From Larus michahellis (lineage: Eukaryota; Chordata; Aves; Charadriiformes; Laridae): a stretch of DNA of 64,000 nucleotides. The notes below the pieces were generated by a model, which saw nothing but the letters and a program-made list of their open reading frames with translations, did no database searches and had not been told where the DNA came from. The DNA lies in NCBI RefSeq assembly GCF_964199755.1, contig NC_133917.1, positions 3,603,501-3,667,500 of the forward strand, in the 5' to 3' direction. The translations under genes and the position numbers were made by a program. How positions within the stretch are numbered: position 1 is the stretch's first letter; each line of letters starts with the position of its first letter. Positions 30,220-64,000 of the stretch are shown in pieces.

Positions 30220-31795
30220 ATACCTCGGGGGCGGAGGGTGGTGGTGGGGGGGTGTCGTTGGACCCCCGAAAACGGCTGGGGAGGAGTTTCCACCCGAGCT
30301 CTGGACACTTTGGGGGACCCCCCCCCACCGCGATGTGGGGCTGCTCAGGGCTTTTTTTGGGGGGGGGGGGGGGGAAGTGGATCCACTTTGGGTCCAATTC
30401 TTGGCATTTAGAGACCTGGGGGGGGTGTGGGGGTGTGGGGTGTGTGTTAAGCCTGACGTTCCCCTTGTGCCCCCCCCCCCCCCCCTTTTTATTTCCTGGG
30501 GCGTTTTGGGCCCCCCCACCCCCCCAGCAGCTGGGAGACCCCCGAGTCCCGTTCCCCCCCCCCCCCCCCGCAGCAGCTGGGGACCCCAGGGCTTGGAGCC
30601 GGGGGGGGGGGGGGGGGGAACGTATGATTCGGCCCCACTCCGTGACTCAGTTTCCCCTCTTGCTCCCCCCAAGCTGCCAACATCTTGGGGGGGGGGGGGG
30701 GGGGGGGATGATAGCCCCCTCTCGATGTCACTTCTTCCCCCCCCTCGCAAAAAATGCCACCACCGTGCAATTTTTGGTCCCTAAACCGGACAAACCCCGG
30801 GGGGGGGGGGGGAGGGGGGGCTGCACACTCCACGACACTCCTGATCGTAATTTCTCCTAACGACGGGCGCTGCCCAGCCCCGGTCCCCCCCCCCTCCGCC
30901 CCCCCACTGCCCCCAACCCCCCAACCCCCCCCCCCCCCCCTCCCCGACCCCCCCCGACCCCGCTAATCCCTCCGGCCCTCATTAGGCCTCGCGACCCCGC
31001 TGCTTTTTTTCCGCTCCTCATCCAGAAAAAAAAAAAATAAAACACACCCCCCCCGCCCCACCCCCCAAAAACACCCCCCCACACCCCACACCCCCCCGCC
31101 CCCCCCTTGCGGCCCCGTCCTGCCCGAGCCCGGTCTCCGTTCAAGCCGCGGGACCCTCGAACCGGCCCCCGTAAGAAACGCTGCTTTTAAGGGGTTTTTT
31201 TTTTTGGTTTTTTTTTTTTTTTTTCCCTCTTTTTCCCCCCCCCCCCCCGATTTATTTAATAATTTTTAAATTTTTTTGCTTCCCTTCTCTCTCTCTCTCT
31301 CTTTTTTTTTTCCTCCTTTTTTTTTCAATTTTTTTTTTTTTTTTTTATTCCGGCACCCTCCGGCCCGGGGACACAGAGGGCGGCTTTGTGCCGGTCCGCA
31401 GGACGCCGCTTGGGGCCCTGGCTCGCTGCCACCCCAAATAGGTGGCCTTTTTTTTGGGGGGGGGCACGGGGGGGGACACACACACACACACACACAGACC
31501 CAGCATCGAGGGATGCTGAATCCATCCCTATTTCCCCCCCTCGCCCCTTGGAGGCGGGGGGAAGGGAAGGGGGTGACCCCCCCCCCCCCCCCCCAAAAAA
31601 ATTTTCTGCACCCTGGGGGCAGGAGCTGGAGTTTTGGGGGGGGGGGGGGGGGGGGGGGGGCGCGCACACACACACACACACACACCCCCCGATCCTGGAG
31701 CTGGGGGCTGGACACCCCCACCCCCCCCCCCCCACAGCAAGGAGCTGCCAGGGTTTGGGGGTGCCTTTTGTGGGGGGGGGGGGGGTGTCACTTGT
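30220..31795. repeat. homopolymer-rich block (G, C and T runs)
   Basis: Runs of 10-20 identical G or C bases are frequent (for example near 30359, 30470, 30553, 30601, 30689, 30800, 30919, 31578 and 31638), with A and T runs between 31020 and 31350 and two CA runs near 31481 and 31666. No gene is supported. Confidence 0.8.
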
Positions 31796-32570
31796 GGGGT
31801 TTTGCGGGGGGGGGGGGGGATATTTTGGGGTTGGTATTTTGGGGTTTGGGGGGATATTTTGGTTTGGGGGGGATATTTTGGGGTTTGGGGTGGGTATTTT
31901 AGGGTTTGGAGGATATTTTGGGGGTTGGGGTGTGTTTTTGAGGGTTTTGGGGGATATTTTGGGGGTAGCGGTGGGAATTTTGGGGGTGGGGGGGATATTT
32001 TGGATTTGGGGGGATATTTTGGGATTTGGGGTGGGTATTTTGGGGGTTGGGGGGGACCTTTTGGACGTAGCGGTGACTATTTTGGGGTTTGGGGGGGATA
32101 TTTTGGATTTGGGGGGATATTTTGGGGGTCGGGATGGATATTTTGGGGTTTGGGGGGATATTTTGGGGGTTTGGGGGGGATATTTTGGTTTTGGGGGGAC
32201 ATTTTGGGGTTTGAGGTGTGTTTTTGAGGGTTTTGGGGGATATTTTGGGGGTAGCGGTGACTATTTTGGGGTTTGGGGGGGATATTTTGGATTTGGGGGG
32301 ATATTTTGGGGTTTGGGGGGGATATTTTGGTTTTGGGGGATATTTTGGGGTTTGGGGTGGTTATTTTGGGGTTTGGGGGAGATATTTTGGGGTTGGGGGG
32401 ATATTTTGGGTTTGGGGGGACATTTTGGGGTTTGGGGGGTTTTTGGGGGGGTTATGGGGGATGTTTTGGGGGATATTTTGGGTTCGGGGTGGGTATTTTG
32501 GGATTTGGGAGGGATATTTTGGGGTTTCGGCGGATATTTTGGGCTTGGGATGGATATTTTGGGATAAAAA
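31796..32570. repeat. minisatellite of 'ggggatattttggggttt' units
   Basis: Around 38 units of 18-25 bp built from 'gggatattttggggtttgg'. Variants with 'ggtagcggtgactatt' recur, giving a longer internal order. Plus-strand frames of nearly 400 codons come from the repeat. Confidence 0.9.
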
Positions 32571-35500
32571 GGGGGGGGGGGCGTTGCAGCAGGGATGGGT
32601 TTTGAGGTGCTCTGAGCAGCCGGGGGGGGGGGTCCCCAGGAGACGGAGTTTGGGGACGGTGTCGTCGTCGTCGTCCTCCCACAAAACCAGCCCCTGTGGG
32701 GATACCCTACCCAAGGGGGGGGTTCAGGTGGGCAAATCGGGGGGGCGACGGGCTCAGAGAGGGGTGGGTGGGACCCCCCCCTCCGGATCCGGTGCCGCGG
32801 GCGATAACCGGGGCCAGAATTGGGGGGGGTTCTATTTCTGGCGGTTTATTTAACCTCGCGCGGTGGCGGCGGCGGCCGGGAGGTATTTATAGCTCCCGAA
32901 ACACCCACCTTGCCCCCCCCCACTCCGTCCCAGGGCCCGATCCTGCCCCCCCGCCTCCCCATGGCCGTCACCGCTGTGGGGCTCTGCCTTCGGCGGCCCC
33001 GAGCCCTCGAAATTTGGGGGTTTTGTCATTTTCCTGCCCTTTTATTTTAGGGCGCTTGGCCCCGGTGTCGGGGGACAGGGATGGGGACAGACGGGGAGGG
33101 CGGTGGCAGAGCATCCCCGGGGCTGGGGGGGTGCCATCCATCGTCCCCCCCCCCCCCCCGCAGCTTTTTATTTGCACCCCGATAACGGATGACGGAGGCC
33201 GCATCCACTCTTTGCCTAATTAAAAAAAAAAAAATCGCAATTTTGGGCCTCACCCGTCCCAAACTCACAGGGTTTGGCCCCAAAGCCGAGGGCCGGTGGC
33301 TGTTTCTCTGGCCCCCCCGACCACCCCCCCCCCCAAACCCACCCACTCCCACCCCCCCCCCCCCGACCCCGGGCCCCGCAAACATCGGCCTCTTTCCAGC
33401 CCTCATTAATTTGGGATAATTGCGGCTCTCATTAGCGGGGGCGCGAGCCTGCCAGTGCCCCCCCTCCCCCCCCCACCCCTGGCACAGGCGCCTGCAGCTT
33501 TATGCCCTATTTTTTGGGGGGGGAAGCCCCCCCCCCCCAGCCCAGGAAGGGTTTTTTTTTTTTTCCCCAGCCCCGGAGCTGGTTTTGCCCTGGGGATTCT
33601 CTGATGTCTCGTATGAGGGTTGTGCTTGGGGGGGCGGGGGGGGGGAGTTGGGGGAAAATTCGCTTCACCCCTTTTTTTTGGGGGGGGGGCTCCTCCAAAC
33701 ATTTTTTTTTTGGGGGGGGGGAGGGAGGGGCTGGTGCTCCCTAAAAGGTAAGGAGGGGCCTGAACAGCTGCGATTTGGGGGGGGGGCTTCTCCCCCAATC
33801 GCTGCGTTTGGGGGGGGGGGGGAGAGGGCAAAACCCCCCCCGTTTTTCAGGCGCAGCTTCCCCCCCCCCAACCCCCCCTAACCTCCACGGGGGCGCAACG
33901 CGCCGGACCCCCCACATGTGGGGCAGGAGGGTAGGACTGAACCCCCCCACCCCCCCCCTAAAAAAAAAACCCCAAATCGCCACCATCGCCCTCGAAACCC
34001 CCCCCCCCCCGCCCCCCCGGCCCCCGAGAGGAGGCTCAAAGGGGCTCTTTGTGCGGCTCTACCTTCCCCAAAGAGTCGCCTTTTCATCCCGGCCCCGAGG
34101 AGGAGGAGGAGGAGGAGGAGGAGGAGGAGGAGGAAGGGGAGGAAGGGGCCGCCTTCGGGGGGCCTGAACGAGGGGGAATTATTTGACATCATCGCACAAA
34201 AATGCCGGCATTTCCCCCCCCCCGGGGCCCCCTGCCCACCTTTCCATGGGGGCCGGGGGCAGAAGAGCCCCCGGTGGGGGGGGGGGGGGGGGGGGCAGTG
34301 GACAAAGGGGGCTGTGTGTGATAAACCCCCCCAAACCACCCCCCCCCAAAAAAAAAAGAGGGGAAAAAGGGCTTTTTTTGGAGCTTTCCAGTGAATCCGG
34401 ATCAGCTTGAGGGGGGGGCGGTGGATTCCCAGCTGGAGAAGGAAGGGATGGGGTGGGAGGGGGTGGGGGGATTTGGGGATCGCGAGGGGTTTTTTTTGGG
34501 GGGGGGGGGTCCTGGGCTTAAAGGTGGTGGGAGTTTTGGGGGGGGGGGCTGGGTGTCCCCAAACCCAACCTATTTTTTTTGGGGGGGTAAATTCACCCAA
34601 AAGAGGGTCATTAGTAAGATGCTGGGTCTGTGTGTCCCGTCTGTGTCCCTGTGTGTGTCCCCCCCCCAGACACAAACTCAGGCCTCAAACCCCCTGTTTT
34701 GGGGGGGGGGGGAACCAATTGTCCCCCATCCCGCTGCGCCCGCCTTGATATTAAAAATATAAAATGAAAAAGTGAAAAATTTTAAAAAAAAAATAAATTA
34801 AAAAATAAATAAAAAAAAAGTGTCCTTTTTTTTCCTGGCCACGCAGCCGCGGTGATGGGGGGGGTGGGGGGGGGATGACGGGGGGGGGGACGCACACACA
34901 AAGCTCCTTTCTGCTCCCCGTTCCCATGCCGGCCAGGGGAAATATTTGGGGGAAGGTCTGAGGTTAATGGGAGGTGCCAGCACCAAAAAAAAAATGACAG
35001 TTTTTAATTTCTCCCCCCCCCCCCACCTTTTACTGAAAAACCCTCTTTTTAAAGCAAAAAAAAAATAAGGCGGGGGGGGTCATCCCCACCTGCCCCGTAA
35101 AGCCAAGAGCCGAGCGCGGGTGTCGGGGCCGGCGGGTGAGGAAGTCCCTCTGTTCCGAGGTTATTTTTTTTACAGGATTTGAGGGTATTTTTTGGGAGAG
35201 CTCCAAAAAAAAAAAAAAAAAAAAACAAAAACGGGGAGAAATGGGGCCGAAACAGGGCAAAACGGGGCCGAAATGGGGCAAAACGGGGCCGAAATAGGGC
35301 AAAACGGGGCCCGGCGGCTGAATTGCTTCGTCCCGTCCCCGGGTTGGTTTGAGCCTCAAGATCTGGTTTGAAAATAGTAAAATTTAGGGCTTTTTGGGTT
35401 TTTTTTTGGGGGGGAAGTGGCTGTTTGGGGGGGTTCCAAGGGGGGGGTGGGGGGTTTTGGGGGGGGTTTTGGGGAAAAGGCTCCATGTGGGGCGGGGGAG

Positions 35501-35580
35501 GGACGAGGCTTCGTTCAGCTGGAAAGAGCTCGGTCCCAAACCCAAGGGACGTCGCTGGAACGGGGACGGATGGTGCTCCT
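32571..35580. other. intergenic DNA with G/C runs, no gene seen
   Basis: Many G or C runs of 8-15, a GAG run at 34104-34133 and an A/T-rich patch at 34745-34820. Short TAAT-containing islands stand out at 33402-33435 ('cctcattaatttggga', 'ctctcattagcggggg'). These could be protein-binding sites, but nothing more can be said. Confidence 0.6.
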
Positions 35581-36000
35581 GGGTGGTGGCATCAGGGTGG
35601 GGACAGTCCCCAGGGCTGGTGGCGTCAGGGTGGGGACACCCATCCTGGGTGGTGGCATCACGTAGGGACAGTCCCCTTAGTGGACGGCATCAAGGTGGGG
35701 ACAATCTCCCTGGATAGAGACAGTGGATGGGGACAATCTCCCAGCTGGTGGCATCAAGGTGGGGACAATCTCTTGTCTGGTGGCATCAGGGTAGGGACAG
35801 TCCCCATGGCTGGTGGCACCAAGGCAGGGTGGTGGCATCAGGCTGGGAAGAACATCCTGGCTGGTGGTAGGAAGGTGGCGACAAGTGTCCCCAGCACCCA
35901 CCATCAAATGGGGTCATTCAACCAGGCGGGTGGCATCAGGGTGGGGACAAACGCCCAGGGTGGGGACATTCCTTTTGGGTAGCAGCATCGGGGCAGGGAC
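35580..36000. repeat. minisatellite of 'ggtggcatcagggtgggga' units
   Basis: About 14 diverged units of 28-32 bp with 'ggtggcatca' followed by 'gggtggggacagtccc'. Confidence 0.88.
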
Positions 36001-36029
36001 ATCCCCCCCTGAAGGCATCCCGGGTCATG

Positions 36030-37098
36030 CAGTGGTGATGATGATGATGGGGATGATGGTGATGGTGGTGAGGATGGGGATGATGGTGACGATGGGGATG
36101 ATGGTGATGATGGGAATGATGGGGATGATGGTGATGGTGGTGGTGATGGTGGTGATGATGGTGACGATGGGGATGATGGTGATGATGGGGATGATGGTGA
36201 TGGTGGTGAGGATGAGGATGATGGTGATGATGGGGATGATGGTGATGATGGGGATGATGGTGAGGATGGTGATGGTGGTGAGGATGGTGAGGATGGTGAT
36301 GGTGGTGATGATGGTGATGGTGGTGATGATGGGGATGATGGTGATGATGGGGATGATGGTGAGGATGGTGATGGTGGTGAGGATGGCGAGGATGGTGATG
36401 GTGGTGATGATGGTGATGATGGGGATGATGGTGAGGATGGTGATGGTGGTGAGGATGGGGATGGTGGTGATAATGGGGATGCTGGGGATGCTGGTGATGC
36501 TGGTGGTGGTGGTGACGATGGTGAGGATGGTGAGGATGGTGATGGTGGTGGCGGTGGTGACGATGTGACGGTGGTAACAGTGGTGATGATGGGGATGATG
36601 GTGAGGATGGGGATGATGGTGAGGACGTGAGGATGGTGAGGATGGTGAGGGTGTGAGGCGGTGACAGTGGTGATGATGGTGGTGATGGTGATGGTGGTGA
36701 GGATGGTGATGGTCGTGATGATGGTGGTGATGGTGGTGAGGATGGTGATGATGGGGATGACGGTGAGGGTGTGAGGATGGTGAGGGTGTGAGGATGGTGA
36801 GGGTGTGAGGCGGTGACGGTGGTGATGATGGTGAGGATGGTGGTGATGGTGAGGATGGGGATGACGGTGAGGATGGTGGTGATGATGGTGATGGTGAGGA
36901 TGTGAGGATGGTGATGGTCCTGATGATGGTGACGGTCCTGATGATGGTGACGGTGGTGATGACGGTGATGATGGGGATGATGGTGAGGGTGTGAGGATGG
37001 TGAGGGTGTGAGGATGGGGATGATGGTGAGGGTGTGAGGATGATGAGGGTGTGAGGATGGGGATGATGGTGAGGGTGTGAGGATGATGAGGGTGTGAG
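36030..37098. repeat. 1.07-kb GATGGTGATG-type array
   Basis: A long run of GAT/GGT/GAG trinucleotides ('gatgatggggatgatggtg' and similar). The strand is almost free of C. The opposite strand gives a 530-codon Ser/Pro/His frame that is a repeat artefact. Confidence 0.92.
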
Positions 37099-37099
37099 G

Positions 37100-38270
37100 C
37101 GGTGGCGGCAGGGCCCCCGGGGCGGGCAGAGTTAAGGCCGGGCGCTCTCATTCCTTCCACTCCCGCCACGCGAATTCCTGAGCTGACTTGGATGTTTCCC
37201 GACGGTCCCTGATGGCCTTTCCAGAGCCCGGAACGGGGGAAAACCGGGAAAGCGCCCGGGGATGGCGCTCGGAAAAGGGGGGACAAAAAGCAAAAAGGGG
37301 TGGGGGGTAGTTTTATTTGTGGGGGGAGGGGGGGATCAAGGCTACACAATGAAGTTTGGGTTAAAAAAAAAATCCCAATTTTGGGCCACCTGCCCTGGCC
37401 GGGTGATGCCTCGACGCCAGCCCGTGCCGGGAGAGCCGGCGGGTGACGGTGACGGTGACGGTGGGAACCACGCGGAGCCTCAACCCCTTCGGGCACTTTT
37501 TGGGGGGGGGGGGGTGGTGAAAGAGCCCCCGAGGACGCCGTCGTTGTGTTCCCCCCCCCCCCACCATGTGCCCCTCACCTGGCGTCGGGGCGCTGCGGCG
37601 GAGGTCGCGGGGGGGGGGATGCTCCATCCATCGCTGGGCTCTGCCGCACCGGGGAGCGGCCGGTGAGGGCGATGGCCCCCCCAAAAGTGTGTGTGTGTTG
37701 GGGGGGGGCCGGGGGGGGCAGCCCCGGGGTTGTTATTTACTCCCAGCCCCATTTTCCAGTGGAAAGCGGCGGCCGCGGCCAGGCCCTGGCCCCGCTCCCG
37801 GCTGCGATCCCCGGCCAGGGCCGGTGGCCGCCAAGGGCCGAATTCGGGCTCCTCCACCTGCGCCGCGGCGGGGACCCCCCCCGGAACACACACACCCCCA
37901 CCCCCCCCCCGCCAAAGATGCAGCGAAAGCAAAAGGGCTTTGCCCCCCTTTACCAGATGGGGAAACTGAGGCACGGGGGGGGGGGGTGCCACCAAAACGC
38001 AGAGTGTTTTGGGGGTGCGGCGGTGGGAGAGGGGGGCAGAGCAGATCTTGGGGGGGGGGTTGTGTGTGGGGGGGTCGGTTCGCTGACTGCAGCGGGGGCG
38101 GGGGGGGGGGGGGGGGTCAGCAGGAGCCGCCGGCGGCCCAGCGACAGCCCGGGGAGTTATTTTTGGCCGAGTTTGCCGGTGCCCGACGGCAGCGCCGGTA
38201 ACACACGGGCTTTGTCCGCAGCGGCCCCCCGGGAGGCTCCGGAGCTGCGCGGAGGCTGGGGGGGGGAGGA
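37100..38270. other. intergenic GC-rich stretch, no gene seen
   Basis: Mostly single-copy, with G and C runs. A patch at 38130-38235 ('gagttatttttggccgag' onward) lacks long runs. No phased exon pair was found. Confidence 0.55.
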
Positions 38271-38274
38271 AGGG

Positions 38275-38820
38275 GAGGATCTGGGGGGGCTGGGGGGTCT
38301 CTGGAGGGAAATGGAGAGGATCGGGGGGAAGGATGGAGGAGGAATCTTGGGGAGCAACGGGGGGGCTCTGGGGGGCTGGGGAGGATCTGGGGGGCAACGG
38401 GGAGGATCCGGGCGGGGGGGGTGGAATGAGGAAGATCTGGGGGGGATGGGGAGGATGTGGGGAGCTGGGGGTCTCTGGGGGGGAATGGAGAGGATCTGGG
38501 GGGGCTCTGGGGGACTGGGGAGGATCTGGGGGGGCGACGGGGAGGATCCTGGGGGGGGTGAATGAGAAAGACCTGGGGGGAATGGGGAGGATCTGGGGGG
38601 GCTCTGGGGGACTGGGGAGGATCTGGGGGGGCAATGGGGAGGATCCTGGGGGGGGGGGAAATGAGGAAGATCTGGGGGGGATGGGGAGGATCTGGGGGGG
38701 CAATGGGGAGGATCCTGGGGGGGGGGGAATGAGGAAGATCTGGGGGGGATGGGGAGGATCTGGGGGGGCTCTGGGGGACTGGGGGGGATCTGGGGGGGCA
38801 ATGGGGAGGATGTGGTGGTG
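38275..38820. repeat. minisatellite of 'gaggatctgggggggcaat' units
   Basis: Units of 20-30 bp with 'ggggaggatctggggggg' and a longer period of about 100 bp ('gaatgaggaagatctgggg' blocks). Confidence 0.88.
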
Positions 38821-38929
38821 GTGGTGGGGGGGTCGGCTGCAGCAGAGACGCCCCGTGGCTGCAGAGCGAGGGCTCATCGATGGCCACGTCCAGCCCCAGC
38901 CGCCCCCAGGACCATCCTGCCCCGTCTCC

Positions 38930-39330
38930 ATCCATCCGTCCGTCCGTCCGTCCATCCATCCATCCATCCATCCATCCATCCATCCATCCATCCCCATCTC
39001 CATGCATCTGTCCATCCCTCCGTCCATCCCTCTGTCTGTCCATCCAGACCCTTCTCCATCCCTCCATCCATCCCTGTCTCCATCCCTCCGTCCATCCCCG
39101 TCTCCATCCATCCTCGTCTCCATCCCTCCGTCCATCCCTGTCTCCATCCCTCCCCGTCTCCATCCATCCTCGTCTCCGCCCATCCCTGTCTCCGTCCCTC
39201 CATCCATCCCCATCTCCATCCATCCCTCCATCCCTGTCTCCATCCATCCCTTCATCCCTCCATCCCTGACTCCATCCCTCCATCCATCCCCGTCTCCATC
39301 CATCCCTCCATCCTTCCATCCCTCTGTCAA
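38930..39330. repeat. CCAT-derived array
   Basis: Pure 'ccat' repeats at 38950-38992, then longer units such as 'ccatccctgtctccatccc'. Confidence 0.92.
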
Positions 39331-39339
39331 TCCCCCTCC

Positions 39340-40960
39340 CACCCCCCCCATCCCAGCACCCACCGCCCACCCCCCCCCCAGCCCAGGGCAGGATGGACCC
39401 CCCCCCAACCCCCCCCAACACCTCCACCCCAAGCATTGACCCGCAAATCTATGAACCCCAACATCAACCCCCCCCCCCAATTTCCGCCCCCCCCACATTT
39501 ATTTTGTGAGCGGGTGGAAGGGGGGTGGTTGGGGACCCCCATGTTGGGGACCCCCCCTTTTGGCTGCCGGGGGGGGGGGACATGGGGGGGGGGGGCTTGT
39601 CCGGCAGGGCCTGTGCTCGGCAGCCTGGGGCTGCTGGGTGGGGGGGCCCAAAGGCTTTTTACACTCCAGGGCAGGCCCCCCCCCCCACCATCACCTGACT
39701 GCTCCCAGCACCCTCCCAGTTTGGGGGGGTGGCCCAGGAGTGGGATGTGTGTCCCCCCCCCCGTTTGCTCCAGACCCCAGATGTCACCGGCTTGGGGAAG
39801 GGGGGGGGACACACGACAGGTAGAGCCGGGGTGTGCACGTGGCGGGGGGGCCAAGCTCCCCACTTCAGAGCTCAGCCATGGGCTGGGAAATGCGTGTGCC
39901 CCCCCCCCCGCCCCAACCCCACTGCAAAGCCCCCACTGTGCCCCCCCCCCAACACTGTCTCGGGGTGCAGGGACCCCCCCCATCCTCCTGAACCCCTTCC
40001 CTGGGGGGGGAAAGGAAGCTTGGCGGGGGGGAGGGTGTTGGAAGGGATCAGGCTGGGTCCTGCTCCCCCCCCCGGCACCTTGCACCCCCTCTTTTAGGGG
40101 GGGATGATGGTCCTGGGCCCAGTTCCAGGCAAAAGGACTGGGGGGGGGGGGAATAGAGACGGGGGGACTGGGGGGGCGGGGGTGGGGGCTGGAGGGGGCC
40201 CGGGATGGGGCGGGGAATTTGGGGCAGGAACGGGGGGGCTCAGGTTCCCCCCCCCGAGGGGCTTGGCACCCCTCTGTGTGTGTGTGTGTGTGTGTTGGGG
40301 GGGGGGCGGTTCAGCCCCTCCAGGACCCCCGGGACAGGATGGCAGCCTCAGTTCCCCGAGGCCCCCCCGGGATGGGGGGGGTCTCAGACCCCCAGCATGG
40401 GATGGGGGGGGTGGGGGGTGTCTCAGCTCCTCAGGGTCACTGGGATGGGGGGGGGTTGTCTCAGTCTTCCTGGGACCCCCGGGATGGAGGAAAGGAGTGG
40501 GGGGGGGGTGTCTCAGCCCCTAGGAACCCCCCGAGAGGGGGGATTCAGCCCCCCCGGGAGCCCCCGGGTGGGATGAGATGGGGGGGGGGGGATGTCACAG
40601 CCCCCTGAGACCTTCGAGATGGGATGAGGGGGGGTCCTCACCCCTGGGACCCCGGGATGGGATGAGATGGGGGGGGTCTCAATCTTCCTGGGACCCCCGG
40701 GATGGAGTCGGGGCGGGGGGGGGGGTGTTATTTCACCCCCTGGGACCCCCGGATGGGATGAGATGGAGGGGGGGGGGTCTCAACCTTACCGGGACCCCCG
40801 GGATGGAGTGTGTGTGGGGGTGTCTCACCCCCTGGGCTGTGATGGAGGGGGGGGGGGGGTGTACAGCCCCCCCAGTCGCACCCCGACCCTCGCATCTCCC
40901 CCCAGCCGGGCTGGGGGCCGTCCCGGGACGGGGGGGGGGGCGGGGGGGGGGGCAGAATTG
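39340..40960. repeat. G/C-run block with a roughly 60-bp array upstream of COL2A1
   Basis: 39340-40330 is GC-rich with long C or G runs and a GT run at 40277-40293. From about 40330 to 40850, units containing 'gggacccccgggatgggat' and 'tctcagcccc' recur about ten times at irregular spacing. No exon is supported. Confidence 0.7.
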
Positions 40961-40964
40961 TTAG

Positions 40965-41150
40965 TTGGGGGGGGGGGATGTTAGTTCGGGGGGGAAATTG
41001 TTAGTTGGGGGGGGGGGGGTGTTAGTTGGGGGGGGGGGCTAGTTGTGGGGGAGGTGTTAGTTGTGGGGGGGGATGTTGGTTGGGGGGGGGGTGTGTTAGT
41101 TGTGGGGGAGGTGTTAGTTGGGGGGGGGGATGTTGGTTGGGGGGGGGGGG
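40965..41150. repeat. 'gttagttggggggg' array just upstream of the COL2A1 promoter
   Basis: About nine units of 18-25 bp with 'gttagtt' or 'gttggtt' followed by a G run of 7-13. It ends about 170 bases before the TATA-like element. Confidence 0.88.
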
Positions 41151-41317
41151 GCCCACCGAGCCCCGTCCCTCCCTCCCCGTCCCTCCCTCCCTGGCCCCGG
41201 TGCCGTCCCGGAGGAGGGCCGGGGCGGGGGGGGGGGGCTGGCGCGGGGTTGGGGGGGGGGTGGTGGTGGGGGGGGGCTGGCCCGGCTCGGGTTACAGGGC
41301 CCGGGGGGCCGCGCCGG

Positions 41318-41330
41318 GACATATACGCGG
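41318..41330 (+). promoter_or_regulatory. COL2A1: TATA-like element of COL2A1
   Basis: 'gacatatacgcgg' lies about 70 bases before the start codon in an otherwise CpG-rich stretch. Type II collagen genes are known to have a TATA-containing promoter. Position and orientation fit; a start site around 41350 would give a short leader. Confidence 0.45.
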
Positions 41331-41391
41331 CGGCGGGGCGGTGCGGGCACTGCTCGGCCCGACGCACGGTGAGGGGCGCCGCCGCCTCGCC

Positions 41392-63697
<22,306 letters not shown>

Positions 63698-63776
63698 AAA
63701 AGAATTGTTTTATTTGTGTGTTTGTTTGTTTGTTGTTGTTGTTTGTTGGGGTTTTTTTTTTGGTTTTTTGTTTTTC

Positions 63777-63809
<33 letters not shown>

Positions 63810-64000
63810 ACAATCCAGCCCCATACCATGAAAGAAAAACTAAACAAAACCACCCCAAAAACCCACCTGAGAACTTTCCGACGGCTCCTACGACTTCTGC
63901 ACTGAATGGCTGCAACGACCGACCGACACCGACCCCCCCCCCCCCCCCGCCCCCTCGATTCACGGCCATCCCTCGGGGACCACCGTCGCTTTCCAACGCC
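63698..64000 (+). other. COL2A1: COL2A1 3'UTR (start)
   Basis: After TAA at 63695-63697 comes a T-rich stretch with a run of about 25 T near 63778-63802. No AATAAA is present before the window end, so the gene's 3' end lies beyond it. Confidence 0.8.

Noticed and set aside
31386-32567. Gly/Phe/Trp-rich 393-codon frame
   Set aside because: Translation of the GATATTTTGGGG repeat.
35904-37496. 530-codon minus-strand frame rich in Ser, Pro and His
   Set aside because: Pure by-product of the GAT/GGT array.
37480-39498. 672-codon minus-strand frame before COL2A1
   Set aside because: Spans CCAT and GAGGATCTGG arrays; low complexity, no homology recognised.

Overview
This window looks like a GC-rich bird (or other sauropsid) microchromosome segment. 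It holds three genes in the order PFKM (minus strand), SENP1 (plus), COL2A1 (plus), the arrangement known from the human COL2A1-SENP1-PFKM block. Evidence for a bird is the four CR1 LINE segments in typical 3'-end form, very small introns in PFKM and COL2A1, long G/C homopolymers, and a private minisatellite in many introns. No bacterial, viral or CRISPR features are seen.

Layout. 1-750: nested CR1 LINE copies. 816-7566: PFKM, 21 coding exons (733 codons plus 2 nt); the last coding exon lies left of base 1. A possible extra upstream exon at 8237-8363 would add a membrane-anchor-like N-terminus in frame. 7736-9555: three unrelated tandem arrays. 9575-9770: a CpG-rich promoter with CTCF-, NRF1- and ETS-like motifs, likely shared by PFKM and SENP1. 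9966-25305: SENP1, complete, 16 coding exons, 611 aa, with the His-Asp-Cys triad present; its introns carry two CR1 copies. 25306 to about 27340: U-rich SENP1 3'UTR. 27345-41300: intergenic DNA with homopolymers and at least eight tandem arrays and no gene that I can support. 41392-63697: COL2A1, complete, 54 exons, 1485 aa with exon 2 (IIA form) or 1418 aa without it (IIB form), and an uninterrupted 1014-residue Gly-X-Y helix. 63698-64000: start of the COL2A1 3'UTR.

The exon structures of all three genes were checked base by base: every listed junction has GT/AG ends and reading phase is kept throughout, so these calls are strong. PFKM makes fructose-1,6-bisphosphate in glycolysis, SENP1 matures and removes SUMO in the nucleus, and COL2A1 makes cartilage collagen. 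They share a neighbourhood, not a pathway.

The most unusual element is around COL2A1 exon 2, the developmentally spliced von Willebrand C exon. The 3' end of the exon, its weak donor and a perfect 14-bp AU-rich hairpin just downstream are repeated five times in tandem in intron 2. The stem is identical in all five copies, and the donor GT is lost in copies 3-5. On the other side, intron 1 ends in a 90-105 bp minisatellite whose last unit is the exon 2 acceptor tract itself. This could be a lineage-specific splicing switch or simply repeat expansion; the sequence alone cannot decide.
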